Shown here: piece after piece, positions 1 through 6,445 of the stretch
How the letters are laid out: each line of letters opens with the position of its first letter
How positions within the stretch are numbered: the first letter of the stretch is position 1
DNA from: Rhodoferax sp.
GTDB lineage: Bacteria; Pseudomonadota; Gammaproteobacteria; Burkholderiales; Burkholderiaceae_C
Length of the DNA stretch: 10,403 bases
NCBI GenBank assembly: GCA_021731215.1
Contig: JAKFXU010000409.1
Span: 1-10,403, forward strand
Reading direction: 5' to 3'
The notes under the pieces: model-generated
Databases searched by the model: none
Told to the model about the DNA's origin: nothing
What the model saw: only the letters and a program-made list of their open reading frames with translations
Position numbers and translations under genes: made by a program

Positions 1-49
1 CTGCCCCCCGAGGGGGCTCGCCTTGCTTGGGGCGGCCCGGCGCGGCGGC
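1..49. repeat. GC-rich dispersed repeat, copy 1 (with hairpin)
   Basis: Positions 13-49 match 7685-7721 at 36 of 37 bases, the one difference being C19 versus A7691. Positions 3-17 add a perfect hairpin, GCCCCC-CGA-GGGGGC, which is missing from the second copy. The element starts 7 bp after the stop codon of the minus-strand regulator and would lie in its 3' untranslated RNA. Its GC-rich stem suggests a role in 3'-end formation or transcript stability, but I see no T-tract within the window. I recall GC-rich elements of this kind being common in Comamonadaceae genomes, but I have not verified that. The left edge may be cut by the window. Confidence 0.75.
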
Positions 50-56
50 GCAGCAA

Positions 57-905
57 TCAGGCGTAGCGTTTGCTACGCAGGTTGTTCTTCATCTCGCGCA
101 GCAAGGGCTGCAATTTGTCGCCGCCGATGCGCAGGGCGACGCAGGTGGCCAGGATGTCGATGATCATCAAATGCAGCAGGCGCGACACCATCGGGCTGTA
201 GCGCTCATAGCCTTCCGGGTGGTCGGCGGCCAGGTGAATGTGGCCGGCGGCGGCCAGCGGGGAGGCGCTGGCGGTGATGACGATGGTGGTGGCGCCGTTC
301 TTGCGCGCAATGTCGCAGGCGTCCATCAGGTCGCGGGTGCGCCCTGAGTTGGAGATGACGACCACGCAGTCGCCCGGCCCCAGCAGGGACGCGCTCATGA
401 CCTGCATGTGGCCGTCGCTGTAGGCAATGGTGTGCAGCCCCAGGCGAAAAAACTTGTGTTGGGCATCCTGCGCCACGATGCCGGAATTGCCGACGCCAAA
501 AAATTCGATGCGTTTGCCGTCGCGGTGGGCCTGCGCCAGCGTGATGGCGGCCTTCTCGATCAGCGCGGTACTGGCCTCGTTGCGGTATTTCAAAAACGCA
601 GCCACCGTGTTGTCGATCACCTTGACCATGATGTCACTGGTTTTGTCGTCGGCATCGACGCTGCGGTGAATGAAGGGCACGCCTTCGTTCACGTTGCCAG
701 CCAGTTTGAGTTTGAAGTCGGACAGGCCGTCGTAGCCCACGCTGCGGCAAAAGCGCACCACGGTGGGCTTGCTGACGTGCGCCCGTTGCGCCAGTTCGCG
801 CACCGGCAGCCGGGCAAACTGGCGCGGGTCACTCAACACCAGTTTGGCCACGCGCTGTTCGGCCGGGGCCAGCGAGGGCAGGCAAGCCTGGATGCGGTCA
901 AGCAT
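57..905 (-). CDS. hexR: RpiR/HexR-family transcriptional regulator (HTH + SIS domain)
   Basis: This is a 282-residue regulator of the RpiR family. Residues ~1-75 form the HTH_6 domain, with the recognition helix region VSKPTVVRFCRSVGYDG at 44-60. Residues ~132-260 form a SIS sugar-phosphate-binding domain, with GVGNSG at 137-142 and SNSGRT at 185-190. Family members of the HexR type repress sugar-catabolic (Entner-Doudoroff) genes and release DNA when they bind a phosphosugar such as KDPG. That specific ligand is inferred here from family and context. The gene is divergent from pgi, a likely target. I chose the ATG at 905, giving MLDRIQ, because family members begin this way. An in-frame TTG at 941 would add 12 residues that look non-native. 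No strong Shine-Dalgarno precedes the ATG. Family assignment is firm; the name hexR is probable. Confidence 0.88.
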   Translation of the reverse strand: MLDRIQACLPSLAPAEQRVAKLVLSDPRQFARLPVRELAQRAHVSKPTVVRFCRSVGYDGLSDFKLKLAGNVNEGVPFIHRSVDADDKTSDIMVKVIDNTVAAFLKYRNEASTALIEKAAITLAQAHRDGKRIEFFGVGNSGIVAQDAQHKFFRLGLHTIAYSDGHMQVMSASLLGPGDCVVVISNSGRTRDLMDACDIARKNGATTIVITASASPLAAAGHIHLAADHPEGYERYSPMVSRLLHLMIIDILATCVALRIGGDKLQPLLREMKNNLRSKRYA

Positions 906-955
906 GAGGACCGCCGCTGCCACCCAACAAAACCAGGTCAAAGCTCATGGTTCAT

Positions 956-995
956 AGTTACATAAATAAAGACTTTGTAATGTAACTTTGTTTCA
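956..995. promoter_or_regulatory. Putative HexR-type operator region (TGTAAC palindromes)
   Basis: Two sequence patterns overlap between the divergent regulator and pgi. One is a perfect 8-bp inverted repeat, AGTTACAT (956-963) and ATGTAACT (980-987), with centres 24 bp apart. The other is an imperfect 15-bp palindrome, TGTAAC-TTT-GTTTCA (981-995), with 5 of 6 arm positions pairing. A related half site, TGTAAC-TAT-G, reads on the minus strand from 962. Known HexR sites in gammaproteobacteria are 15-bp AT-rich palindromes starting with TGTAAT and ending with TTACA, so size and outer bases fit. The 981-995 palindrome fills the spacer of the predicted pgi promoter, as expected for a repressor site. 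Binding is inferred, not shown. Confidence 0.5.
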
Positions 996-1003
996 TTGAT
1001 AAT
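975..1003 (+). promoter_or_regulatory. Predicted sigma70 promoter for pgi
   Basis: A TTGTAA element (975-980) and a GATAAT element (998-1003) are separated by 17 bp. They match the -35 consensus at 4 of 6 bases and the -10 consensus at 5 of 6. The transcription start would be near 1010, leaving a leader of about 90 nt before pgi. The local sequence is AT-rich against a GC-rich background, which supports a promoter. No experimental start is known from the sequence. Confidence 0.5.
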
Positions 1004-1044
1004 TCAAGATTGATTCAAAAACCCTGCCCTTTGCCCTCGTTGGC

Positions 1045-1119
1045 ATGAGGCAACTCGACGCCCTTAAACAATTCACCCCTGAACTGACAGGCCGCACCCA
1101 TGACCCGCACCCGTTGTGA
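1045..1119 (+). pseudogene. Apparent 5' remnant of a transaldolase gene (24-codon ORF)
   Basis: An ATG at 1045 opens a 24-codon ORF whose first eleven residues read MRQLDALKQFT. This closely resembles the start of TalB-type transaldolases of Betaproteobacteria, which typically begin MNQLxALKQFTTVVADTGD. After T11 (1075-1077) the similarity stops abruptly, and the frame runs on to a TGA at 1117-1119, which lies 20 nt inside pgi. As I recall, a tal gene lies between hexR and pgi in related Comamonadaceae, so this looks like a deletion of tal that left its first codons. The match is short and comes from memory, not a search. The ORF could now act as a leader ORF affecting pgi translation. Confidence 0.5.
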
Positions 1120-2683
1120 CCGCACCCCCGCCTGGGGCGCACTGCAGACTTATTTCAAGCACGCTGGCCGCGCCTTTGACCTGCGCGCCGCGTTTGCCGC
1201 CGAGCCCGACCGCTTTGCGGCGTTGAGCCAAAGCGCGCCCCATGTTTTTGCCGACCTGTCCAAGAACCTGATGGATGGCGCGACGCAAGAACTGCTGTTT
1301 GAGCTGGCGCGTCAAACCGGCGTGGAGCAGCATCGGGACGCCCTGTTTGCCGGAGCCGCCATCAACAACACCGAGCAGCGTGCGGTGATGCACTGGTTAT
1401 TGAGGACGCCGGCGCGAGCCCCGGCCAATACGCCAGCGTTGGCGGCTCAATCGGCAGCCAGCCCACACCTTGACGATGAATTGCGGCAAGTGCACAGCAC
1501 GCTCGACGCCATGCTGGCCTACGCGCAAACGGTGCGTGCCGATGCGGCCATCACCGACGTCGTCAACATCGGCATTGGCGGCTCCGATCTGGGACCGCAG
1601 ATGGCGGTGCTGGCGTTGGACGAATACGTGCTGCCGGATAAGCGTTTTCATTTTGTTTCGAATGTGGACGGCCACGAACTGGCCGTCGTGCTCAAGCGCC
1701 TCAGGCCCGAGAGCACGCTGTTTTTGATTGCCAGCAAAACCTTCACCACCCTTGAGACCATGACCAACGCGCAGTCCGCCAAGGCCTGGTTTGAATCAAA
1801 CGGCGGCAGCGATATTAGCCGGCATTTCGCCGCACTGACCAGCAACGTGGCGGCGGCCAGTGCCTTTGGCATCAGCACCAGCTTCGGCTTTTGGGACTGG
1901 GTTGGCGGACGCTATTCGCTGTGGTCGGCGATTGGCCTGCCGCTGGCGATTGCGATTGGGCCGGCCGGGTTTCGCGAGCTGCTGGCCGGGGCCCATGCCA
2001 TGGACCAGCACTTCCGCAGCGCGCCGCTGGAGCACAATCTGCCGCTGCGGCTGGGGCTGCTCGACGTCTGGTACCGCAACTTTCATGGCTTGGGCAGCCG
2101 CTCGATTGCGCCCTATCACAGCGCCCTGCGCCGGTTGCCGGCCTATTTGCAGCAGTTGGAGATGGAGAGCAACGGCAAGCGGGTGGACGCCAGCGGTGAC
2201 GCCCTGCCGTATGGCACGGCACCGGTGCTGTGGGGCGAGCCGGGCACCAACGGGCAACACGCCTACTTCCAGATGCTGCACCAGGGCACCGATGTGGTGC
2301 CGGTCGAGTTGGTAGTGGTCAAGCAAGCGAAGCACGCCTTGCCCGGCCACCACACACTGCTGCTGGCCAATGCGCTGGCGCAAGCACAGGCCCTGATGGT
2401 GGGTAAGTTTGATTCCGGCGGTCATCAACACTTTCCGGGCAACCGGCCCAGCACCGTCTTGCTGCTCGACGAGCTCACGCCCGCCAGCCTGGGCGCCTTG
2501 ATCGCCTTGCAGGAGCACCGCGTGTTTGTCAGCGGCGCGCTGTGGGGCATCAACAGCTTCGATCAGTGGGGCGTGGAGCTGGGCAAAGTGCTGGCCAAGG
2601 ATGTGGCCGCGCGTTTGCACTCGGGCCGCACCGAGGGGCTGGATGCGTCAACCGCCGGGCTGCTGCAGCGGTTAAGGACCTGA
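1100..2683 (+). CDS. pgi: Glucose-6-phosphate isomerase
   Basis: Pgi interconverts glucose 6-phosphate and fructose 6-phosphate in the cytoplasm, serving glycolysis, gluconeogenesis and the Entner-Doudoroff cycle. The 527-residue product has the usual two SIS-like domains. Visible marks are IGIGGSDLGP (157-166), the signature VGGRYSLWSA from 268, the catalytic-base region EMESNGK with Glu356, GQHAYFQ with His387, and FDQWGVELGK with Lys496. Glu356 and His387 are 31 residues apart, the same spacing as E. coli Glu355 and His386. The ATG at 1100 has only a weak ribosome-binding match (ACAGG). The N-terminus MTRTRCDRTPAWGALQ fits the family, so the protein appears complete. The gene is divergent from the HexR-like regulator and is probably repressed through the overlapping palindrome. 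A short transaldolase-like ORF overlaps its start. Confidence 0.97.
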   Translation: MTRTRCDRTPAWGALQTYFKHAGRAFDLRAAFAAEPDRFAALSQSAPHVFADLSKNLMDGATQELLFELARQTGVEQHRDALFAGAAINNTEQRAVMHWLLRTPARAPANTPALAAQSAASPHLDDELRQVHSTLDAMLAYAQTVRADAAITDVVNIGIGGSDLGPQMAVLALDEYVLPDKRFHFVSNVDGHELAVVLKRLRPESTLFLIASKTFTTLETMTNAQSAKAWFESNGGSDISRHFAALTSNVAAASAFGISTSFGFWDWVGGRYSLWSAIGLPLAIAIGPAGFRELLAGAHAMDQHFRSAPLEHNLPLRLGLLDVWYRNFHGLGSRSIAPYHSALRRLPAYLQQLEMESNGKRVDASGDALPYGTAPVLWGEPGTNGQHAYFQMLHQGTDVVPVELVVVKQAKHALPGHHTLLLANALAQAQALMVGKFDSGGHQHFPGNRPSTVLLLDELTPASLGALIALQEHRVFVSGALWGINSFDQWGVELGKVLAKDVAARLHSGRTEGLDASTAGLLQRLRT

Positions 2684-2711
2684 GCACAGTTGCCTGTGCT
2701 GCTGAAACAGC
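2683..2711 (+). other. Hairpins at the 3' end of pgi
   Basis: Starting on the last base of the pgi stop codon is a perfect 7-bp stem, AGCACAG-TTGC-CTGTGCT (2683-2700). A 4-bp stem, GCTG-AAA-CAGC (2701-2711), follows at once. Neither is followed by a T-tract, so they are not terminators by themselves. They sit about 30 nt before the real terminator and may protect the mRNA 3' end. Confidence 0.5.
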
Positions 2712-2738
2712 GGCGCCGGCCAAGAATGCAGCAACCAT

Positions 2739-2774
2739 AAAAAAACCCGCGCTCCAATGAAGAAGGCGGGTTTT
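2739..2774. terminator. Bidirectional rho-independent terminator between pgi and tRNA-Thr
   Basis: The stem is AAAACCCGC (2742-2750) paired with GCGGGTTTT (2766-2774), with a 15-nt loop. Read on the plus strand, the GC stem ends in TTTT and would stop pgi transcripts. Read on the minus strand, it ends in seven Ts (complement of A2739-A2745) and would stop the tRNA-Thr transcript. The convergent gene layout fits a shared terminator. Confidence 0.85.
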
Positions 2775-2806
2775 GAGGGGTCTTGCTATTGCCTGAAACA
2801 GTTAAA

Positions 2807-2882
2807 TGGTGCCGATTATCGGATTCGAACTGATGACCTACCGCTTACAAGGCGGTTGCTCTACCAACTGAGCTAAATCGGC
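2807..2882 (-). tRNA. tRNA-Thr (anticodon UGU)
   Basis: The 76-nt minus-strand sequence folds into a complete cloverleaf. The acceptor stem GCCGATT pairs perfectly with AATCGGC, followed by discriminator A and an encoded CCA (2807-2809). The D arm is GCTC/GAGC. The anticodon arm ACCGC-CTTGTAA-GCGGT places UGU at positions 34-36 (2847-2849 on the plus strand), which reads ACA and other ACN threonine codons. The T loop is TTCGAAT. It lies 50 bp downstream of sspB on the same strand and ends before the bidirectional terminator. Confidence 0.97.
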
Positions 2883-2932
2883 GCTTTCGCATTTTACTGG
2901 ACTCTTCCAGCGCCCACTGGGGCAAGCCCCAA
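2883..2932 (-). promoter_or_regulatory. sspB-tRNA spacer with two hairpins and a possible -10
   Basis: Directly after the sspB stop lies the small hairpin TGGGG-CAAG-CCCCA (2918-2931). It is followed, in minus-strand order, by CTGGA-CTCT-TCCAG (2897-2910). Neither has a T-tract. A TAAAAT element on the minus strand (plus 2891-2896) lies 8 bp upstream of the tRNA 5' end and could be its -10 box, but I find no convincing -35. The tRNA may therefore have its own weak promoter or be processed from the sspAB transcript. Confidence 0.3.
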
Positions 2933-3460
2933 CTATTTGACCCGTTTCAGCGTCGGTCGCGGGCCGGTCGTGGCGGGTCGCGGCGGCTCGGGCTGAGTGT
3001 CCGAGTCGGCCGGGCGGCGCTCCGATTCGACGCTGGCCAACGGCGGCACCTTGGCCTCCGACTCGACGCCATGCAAAGCGTCCGGCACCGCAACCAGACT
3101 GGTCGGGGCCGATACCGCTGATTTAGCACCCGGCGGGAAGAGCAGGGGAAAAGCCATGCCCTGTCCATTTTCCCGGGCGTAAATGGCCATGACCTGGTTC
3201 ACCGGCACCATGATTTCACGCGCAGTCCCGGCGAAGCGGGCTTTGAACTCAATGAAGTCGTTGCCCAATTGGAGTGAACTGGTGGCATCGAAGCCGATGT
3301 TGAGAACAATCTCCCCGTCTTTCACGTACTCGCGCGGCACCTGCACGCTGTCGTCCACCGCCACCGCAATATAAGGCGTGAACCCGTTGTCGGTGCACCA
3401 CTCGTACAAAGCCCGGATCAGGTAAGGACGGGTGGAGCTGGTATCTGGTGCGTCAATCAT
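2933..3460 (-). CDS. sspB: ClpXP protease specificity-enhancing factor SspB
   Basis: SspB is a cytoplasmic adaptor that binds ssrA-tagged proteins from stalled ribosomes and delivers them to ClpXP. Residues ~9-115 of 175 match the conserved substrate-binding domain, beginning STRPYLIRALYEWC and including PREYVKDGEIVLNI. The rest is a flexible Pro/Ser/Glu-rich linker. The extreme C-terminus, GPRPTLKRVK, resembles the ClpX-binding tail of E. coli SspB, which ends in LRVVK, so both functional ends are present. The gene starts 19 bp after the sspA stop, so the two are almost certainly co-transcribed. Its ATG lacks a clear Shine-Dalgarno, which hints at translational coupling to sspA. Confidence 0.95.
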   Translation of the reverse strand: MIDAPDTSSTRPYLIRALYEWCTDNGFTPYIAVAVDDSVQVPREYVKDGEIVLNIGFDATSSLQLGNDFIEFKARFAGTAREIMVPVNQVMAIYARENGQGMAFPLLFPPGAKSAVSAPTSLVAVPDALHGVESEAKVPPLASVESERRPADSDTQPEPPRPATTGPRPTLKRVK

Positions 3461-3479
3461 CGGTTTTCTGGCAAGCTGC

Positions 3480-4091
3480 TTACTTACGCATCACTTTTTC
3501 AGAGGGTGTCAAAGCTTCAATATAGGCTGGACGCGAAAAAATACGCTCGGCATATTTAAGCAGGGGTGCTGCGTTTTTACTCAGATCAATGCCATAGTAT
3601 TCGAGCCGCCACAACAAGGGGGCAATGGCCACATCCAGCATGGAGAAGCCGTCGCCCAGCATGTACTTGTTCTTCAAAAATACCGGGGCCAGTTGCGTCA
3701 AGCGATCGCGGATATGGGCGCGCGCTTTTTCCAACATCTTTTCATTGCTCTTGGCGGCACGCGACTCAAGAGTGGACACGTGCACGAACAGTTCCTTCTC
3801 AAAATTGAGCAGGAACAGGCGCACGCGCGCTCGATCGACGGGGTCGCCGGGCATCAACTGGGGGTGCGGAAAACGCTCGTCAATGTATTCGTTAATGATA
3901 TTCGATTCGTACAAGATCAAATCGCGCTCGACCAGGATCGGCACCTGGCCGTACGGGTTCATCACGTTGATGTCTTCGGGCTTGTTGTACAGATCGACGT
4001 CGCGAATTTCGAAGTCCATGCCTTTTTCAAACAGGACAAAACGGCAACGGTGGGAAAACGGGCAGGTAGTACCTGAATACAACACCATCAT
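3480..4091 (-). CDS. sspA: Stringent starvation protein A (GST-fold RNA polymerase-associated protein)
   Basis: SspA has a glutathione-S-transferase fold but acts by binding RNA polymerase during starvation and acid stress. The 203-residue protein has an N-terminal thioredoxin-like domain (~1-78), starting MMVLYSGTTCPFSHRCRFVL. Asn-Pro-Tyr-Gly-Gln-Val-Pro, the GST-like cis-proline segment, is at 45-51. A helical domain fills the remainder. Pro75-His76-Pro77 corresponds to the PHP surface-pocket motif at 84-86 of E. coli SspA, known to be needed for its function. AGGAG (complement of 4098-4102) lies 6 nt before the start, supporting the first of the two tandem ATGs. The gene is followed closely by sspB and preceded by petC, from which it is separated by a strong terminator, so it needs its own promoter. 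Confidence 0.95.
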   Translation of the reverse strand: MMVLYSGTTCPFSHRCRFVLFEKGMDFEIRDVDLYNKPEDINVMNPYGQVPILVERDLILYESNIINEYIDERFPHPQLMPGDPVDRARVRLFLLNFEKELFVHVSTLESRAAKSNEKMLEKARAHIRDRLTQLAPVFLKNKYMLGDGFSMLDVAIAPLLWRLEYYGIDLSKNAAPLLKYAERIFSRPAYIEALTPSEKVMRK

Positions 4092-4115
4092 GGCGGGCTC
4101 CTAAAAATCAAAACC

Positions 4116-4160
4116 TAGTTTCAGTGCAAGCTAACTTGTACCCAAGTTATGCTGAAACTA
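4116..4160. repeat. Nested inverted repeats upstream of sspA
   Basis: An outer perfect 9-bp inverted repeat, TAGTTTCAG (4116-4124) and CTGAAACTA (4152-4160), encloses an inner perfect 7-bp stem with a tetraloop, TAACTTG-TACC-CAAGTTA (4132-4149). The two stems are separated by 7 and 2 unpaired bases. The outer arm shares its last base with the T-tract of the petC terminator, and the other end lies 24 bp from the sspA start. It may be an operator overlapping the sspA promoter or a structured 5' leader. I could not find a convincing -35/-10 pair. Confidence 0.6.
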
Positions 4161-4192
4161 AAAAGAGTGGGATGCTGCATGCACTCCCACTC
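4160..4192 (-). terminator. Rho-independent terminator of the petABC operon
   Basis: On the minus strand, a perfect 8-bp stem GAGTGGGA/TCCCACTC (plus 4165-4172 and 4185-4192) with a 12-nt loop is followed directly by TTTTT (complement of 4160-4164). It lies 53 bp after the petC stop codon. It separates the bc1 operon from sspAB. Confidence 0.88.
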
Positions 4193-4244
4193 CGAGAAGC
4201 TCAAGCCACGCCCTGTCGAACGAAGCCCAAGCATTATTTTCGCG

Positions 4245-5018
4245 CTACTTGATGTCTTTCCAGTAGGCGGCGTTGAGGCGCCAGGCGAAAAACGTGAAGA
4301 CGCCGAGGAACAACAAAACCCAGACACCGATACGCACGCGCGTGTTTTGCACCGGCTCGCCCATCCACTGTAAGTAATTGACCAAGTCACCCATCGCCTC
4401 ATCGTACTGAAGCGGCGTCATGGTGCCGGGCTTAAGTTGCTCCCAACCCTTGAAAACCTGCGTTGCATTCCCCTGCGCCACGACTTCAGTGAAGATCGGC
4501 CGACGCTCGCCCTGAAGCTCCCACAGGACATGCGGCATCGCAATATTGGGGAACGCCAGATTGTTCCAGCCAGTCGGCTTGTCCGCGTCTTGGTAGAAAG
4601 TCCGCATAAACGTGTACAGATAATCTGCACCGCTGCCGCCGGCACCGGCACGCGAGCGGGCAATTACCGTGAGATCCGGCGGATTGACGCCGAACCAGGC
4701 TTTGGCCTGCTGCGGATCAATAGCCGCCTTCATGGTGTCGCCAAGTTTGGCATTGGTAACCAGCAGCTTGTCCTTGATTTGCTGCTCGGTCAAGCCGATG
4801 TCTTGCAAGCGGTTGAAGCGCATGAAGGCCGCCGAGTGGCAATTCAGGCAATAGTTAACAAACAGTTTGGCGCCATTTTGCAGCGCCGCCATGTCATTGG
4901 TCTTGCTGGGTGCCTTGTCCCAGGCGATGCCACCACCAGCGGCTTGAGCGCCCATGGTGAACCCCAACGCCATCGTCAAGCCGAGAATAATTTTTTTAGT
5001 GAAGCCCATGGTTTTCAT
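4245..5018 (-). CDS. petC: Cytochrome c1 subunit of the bc1 complex
   Basis: Cytochrome c1 carries electrons from the Rieske protein to soluble cytochrome c on the periplasmic side of complex III. The 257-residue precursor starts with a Sec signal peptide (~1-27, cleavage probably after AQA). The haem c motif is CLNCH at 57-61. NPPDLT (112-117) is typical of the family, and Met161 in IAMPH is the likely sixth haem ligand. The C-terminal transmembrane anchor spans about 229-247 and ends with a short basic cytoplasmic tail. This is a mono-haem form without fusion. It starts 15 bp after petB; GGAGAAAAGGAC lies just upstream of the ATG. It is the last gene of the operon and is followed by a strong terminator. 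Confidence 0.96.
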   Translation of the reverse strand: MKTMGFTKKIILGLTMALGFTMGAQAAGGGIAWDKAPSKTNDMAALQNGAKLFVNYCLNCHSAAFMRFNRLQDIGLTEQQIKDKLLVTNAKLGDTMKAAIDPQQAKAWFGVNPPDLTVIARSRAGAGGSGADYLYTFMRTFYQDADKPTGWNNLAFPNIAMPHVLWELQGERRPIFTEVVAQGNATQVFKGWEQLKPGTMTPLQYDEAMGDLVNYLQWMGEPVQNTRVRIGVWVLLFLGVFTFFAWRLNAAYWKDIK

Positions 5019-5033
5019 GTCCTTTTCTCCCGT

Positions 5034-6434
5034 TCAATGCGCCGTGAAGGTGACACGGTCCGGCACCGGCTTCGGCGTCCCCATGCGGCTCCACCAGGGC
5101 ATCAGCAGGAAAAAGCCAAAGTAGAACAGGGTTCCCACCTGCGAAATGCGACTGCTGATGTCTGAGACCGGCAAAATCCCCAAGTAGCCCAGCACCAGGA
5201 AATCAATGACGAAAACCGCATACAGGTACTTGTGCCAACTTGGCCGGTAGCGGATCGACAAGACCGGACTGTTGTCCAGCCAGGGCAGAAAAAACAGAAT
5301 CACAACACCGCCGCCCATGGCCACCACGCCCCAGAATTTTGCATCGATGGCGAGCATCATCGCGACCAACACGACAGCAAAACCCACAATCGCGCCCTTG
5401 AACAGCTTAGGCATTTTTCCTTTGGCCACGGCCAGCACGGCACCGGCCAGCACACAGGCCATCAGGGCGTACATCATCTCGTCCGTGACGGCCCTCAGCA
5501 TCGAGTAATAGGGCGTGAAATACCAGACCGGCGCAATGTGCAGCGGCGTCTGGAACGGATCGGCCGGAACGAAGTTGTTGTACTCCAGGAAGTAGCCACC
5601 CATTTCCGGGGCAAAGAAAACAATGGCACTAAACACCATCAGGAACACGCCAACCCCGAAGATGTCATGCACCGAGTAGTAGGGGTGGAACGGGATGCCG
5701 TCCAGCGGGCGTCCCTTGGCGTCCTTCTTGGCCTTGATCTCGATGCCATCCGGGTTGTTGGAGCCGACTTCATGCAAGGCAATGATGTGCGCCACCACCA
5801 GACCCAGCAGCACCAGCGGCACGGCGATCACGTGGAAGGCGAAAAAACGGTTCAGCGTGGCGTCGCCGACCACAAAATCACCCCGAATCAGCAGCGCCAG
5901 ATCAGGACCAACGAATGGAATGGCGGCGAACAGATTGACGATAACCTGCGCGCCCCAATAGCTCATCTGGCCCCAGGGCAACAGATAACCCATGAACGCC
6001 TCGGCCATCAGTGCCAGGAAAATACCACAGCCAAACAGCCAGATCAACTCACGCGGCTTGCGGTAGCTGCCGTACATCAGGCCCCGGAACATGTGCAGAT
6101 AGACCACCACAAAGAACGCCGAGGCGCCGGTGGAGTGCATATAGCGTATCAACCAGCCCCACGGCACGTCGCGCATGATGTACTCGACCGAGCCGAATGC
6201 CAGTGCCGCATCGGGCTTGTAGTGCATCGTCAGGAAAATGCCGGTGACAATTTGAATCACCAGCACCAGCAAAGAGAGCGAACCGAAGATGTACCAAAAG
6301 TTGAAATTCTTGGGCGCGTAATACTCGCTCATGTGCTCTTTGAAGAGCTTGGACGCGGGAAACCGGTTGTCCACCCAGTTGAGCAGCTTTGCAGCCGCCG
6401 GAGCGTTCGGAGAAATTTCTTTGAATTCAGCCAT
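5034..6434 (-). CDS. petB: Cytochrome b subunit of the bc1 complex
   Basis: This integral membrane subunit binds haems bL and bH and holds the Qo and Qi quinone sites. It is 466 residues long, a full bc1-type cytochrome b with N- and C-terminal domains in one chain. Likely haem ligands are His100 and His114 in helix B and His201 and His216 in helix D. The helix-D pair has 14 intervening residues, not the 13 usual in mitochondrial and alphaproteobacterial proteins. The Qo motif is PVWY (302-305) instead of the canonical PEWY. The C-terminus extends through further transmembrane segments (~388-455). AAGGAG lies 7 nt before the ATG, so the start is well supported. It lies 11 bp downstream of petA and 15 bp upstream of petC. 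Confidence 0.97.
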   Translation of the reverse strand: MAEFKEISPNAPAAAKLLNWVDNRFPASKLFKEHMSEYYAPKNFNFWYIFGSLSLLVLVIQIVTGIFLTMHYKPDAALAFGSVEYIMRDVPWGWLIRYMHSTGASAFFVVVYLHMFRGLMYGSYRKPRELIWLFGCGIFLALMAEAFMGYLLPWGQMSYWGAQVIVNLFAAIPFVGPDLALLIRGDFVVGDATLNRFFAFHVIAVPLVLLGLVVAHIIALHEVGSNNPDGIEIKAKKDAKGRPLDGIPFHPYYSVHDIFGVGVFLMVFSAIVFFAPEMGGYFLEYNNFVPADPFQTPLHIAPVWYFTPYYSMLRAVTDEMMYALMACVLAGAVLAVAKGKMPKLFKGAIVGFAVVLVAMMLAIDAKFWGVVAMGGGVVILFFLPWLDNSPVLSIRYRPSWHKYLYAVFVIDFLVLGYLGILPVSDISSRISQVGTLFYFGFFLLMPWWSRMGTPKPVPDRVTFTAH

Positions 6435-6445
6435 GTTGTTGCTCC

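Noticed and set aside
905..941. TTG start adding 12 residues to the HexR-like regulator
   Set aside because: The added residues (MTWFCWVAAAVL) do not resemble family N-termini, whereas MLDRIQ from the ATG at 905 does. The TTG has no ribosome-binding site.
1796..2620. 274-codon minus-strand open frame opposite pgi
   Set aside because: It is antisense to well-conserved pgi coding sequence, with a Gln/Arg/Pro/Ala-rich translation and no motifs.
4120..4145. Possible sigma54 promoter upstream of sspA (TGG...TTGCA on the minus strand)
   Set aside because: The GG and GC elements are about 15 bp apart, not the required 12, so the spacing does not fit.
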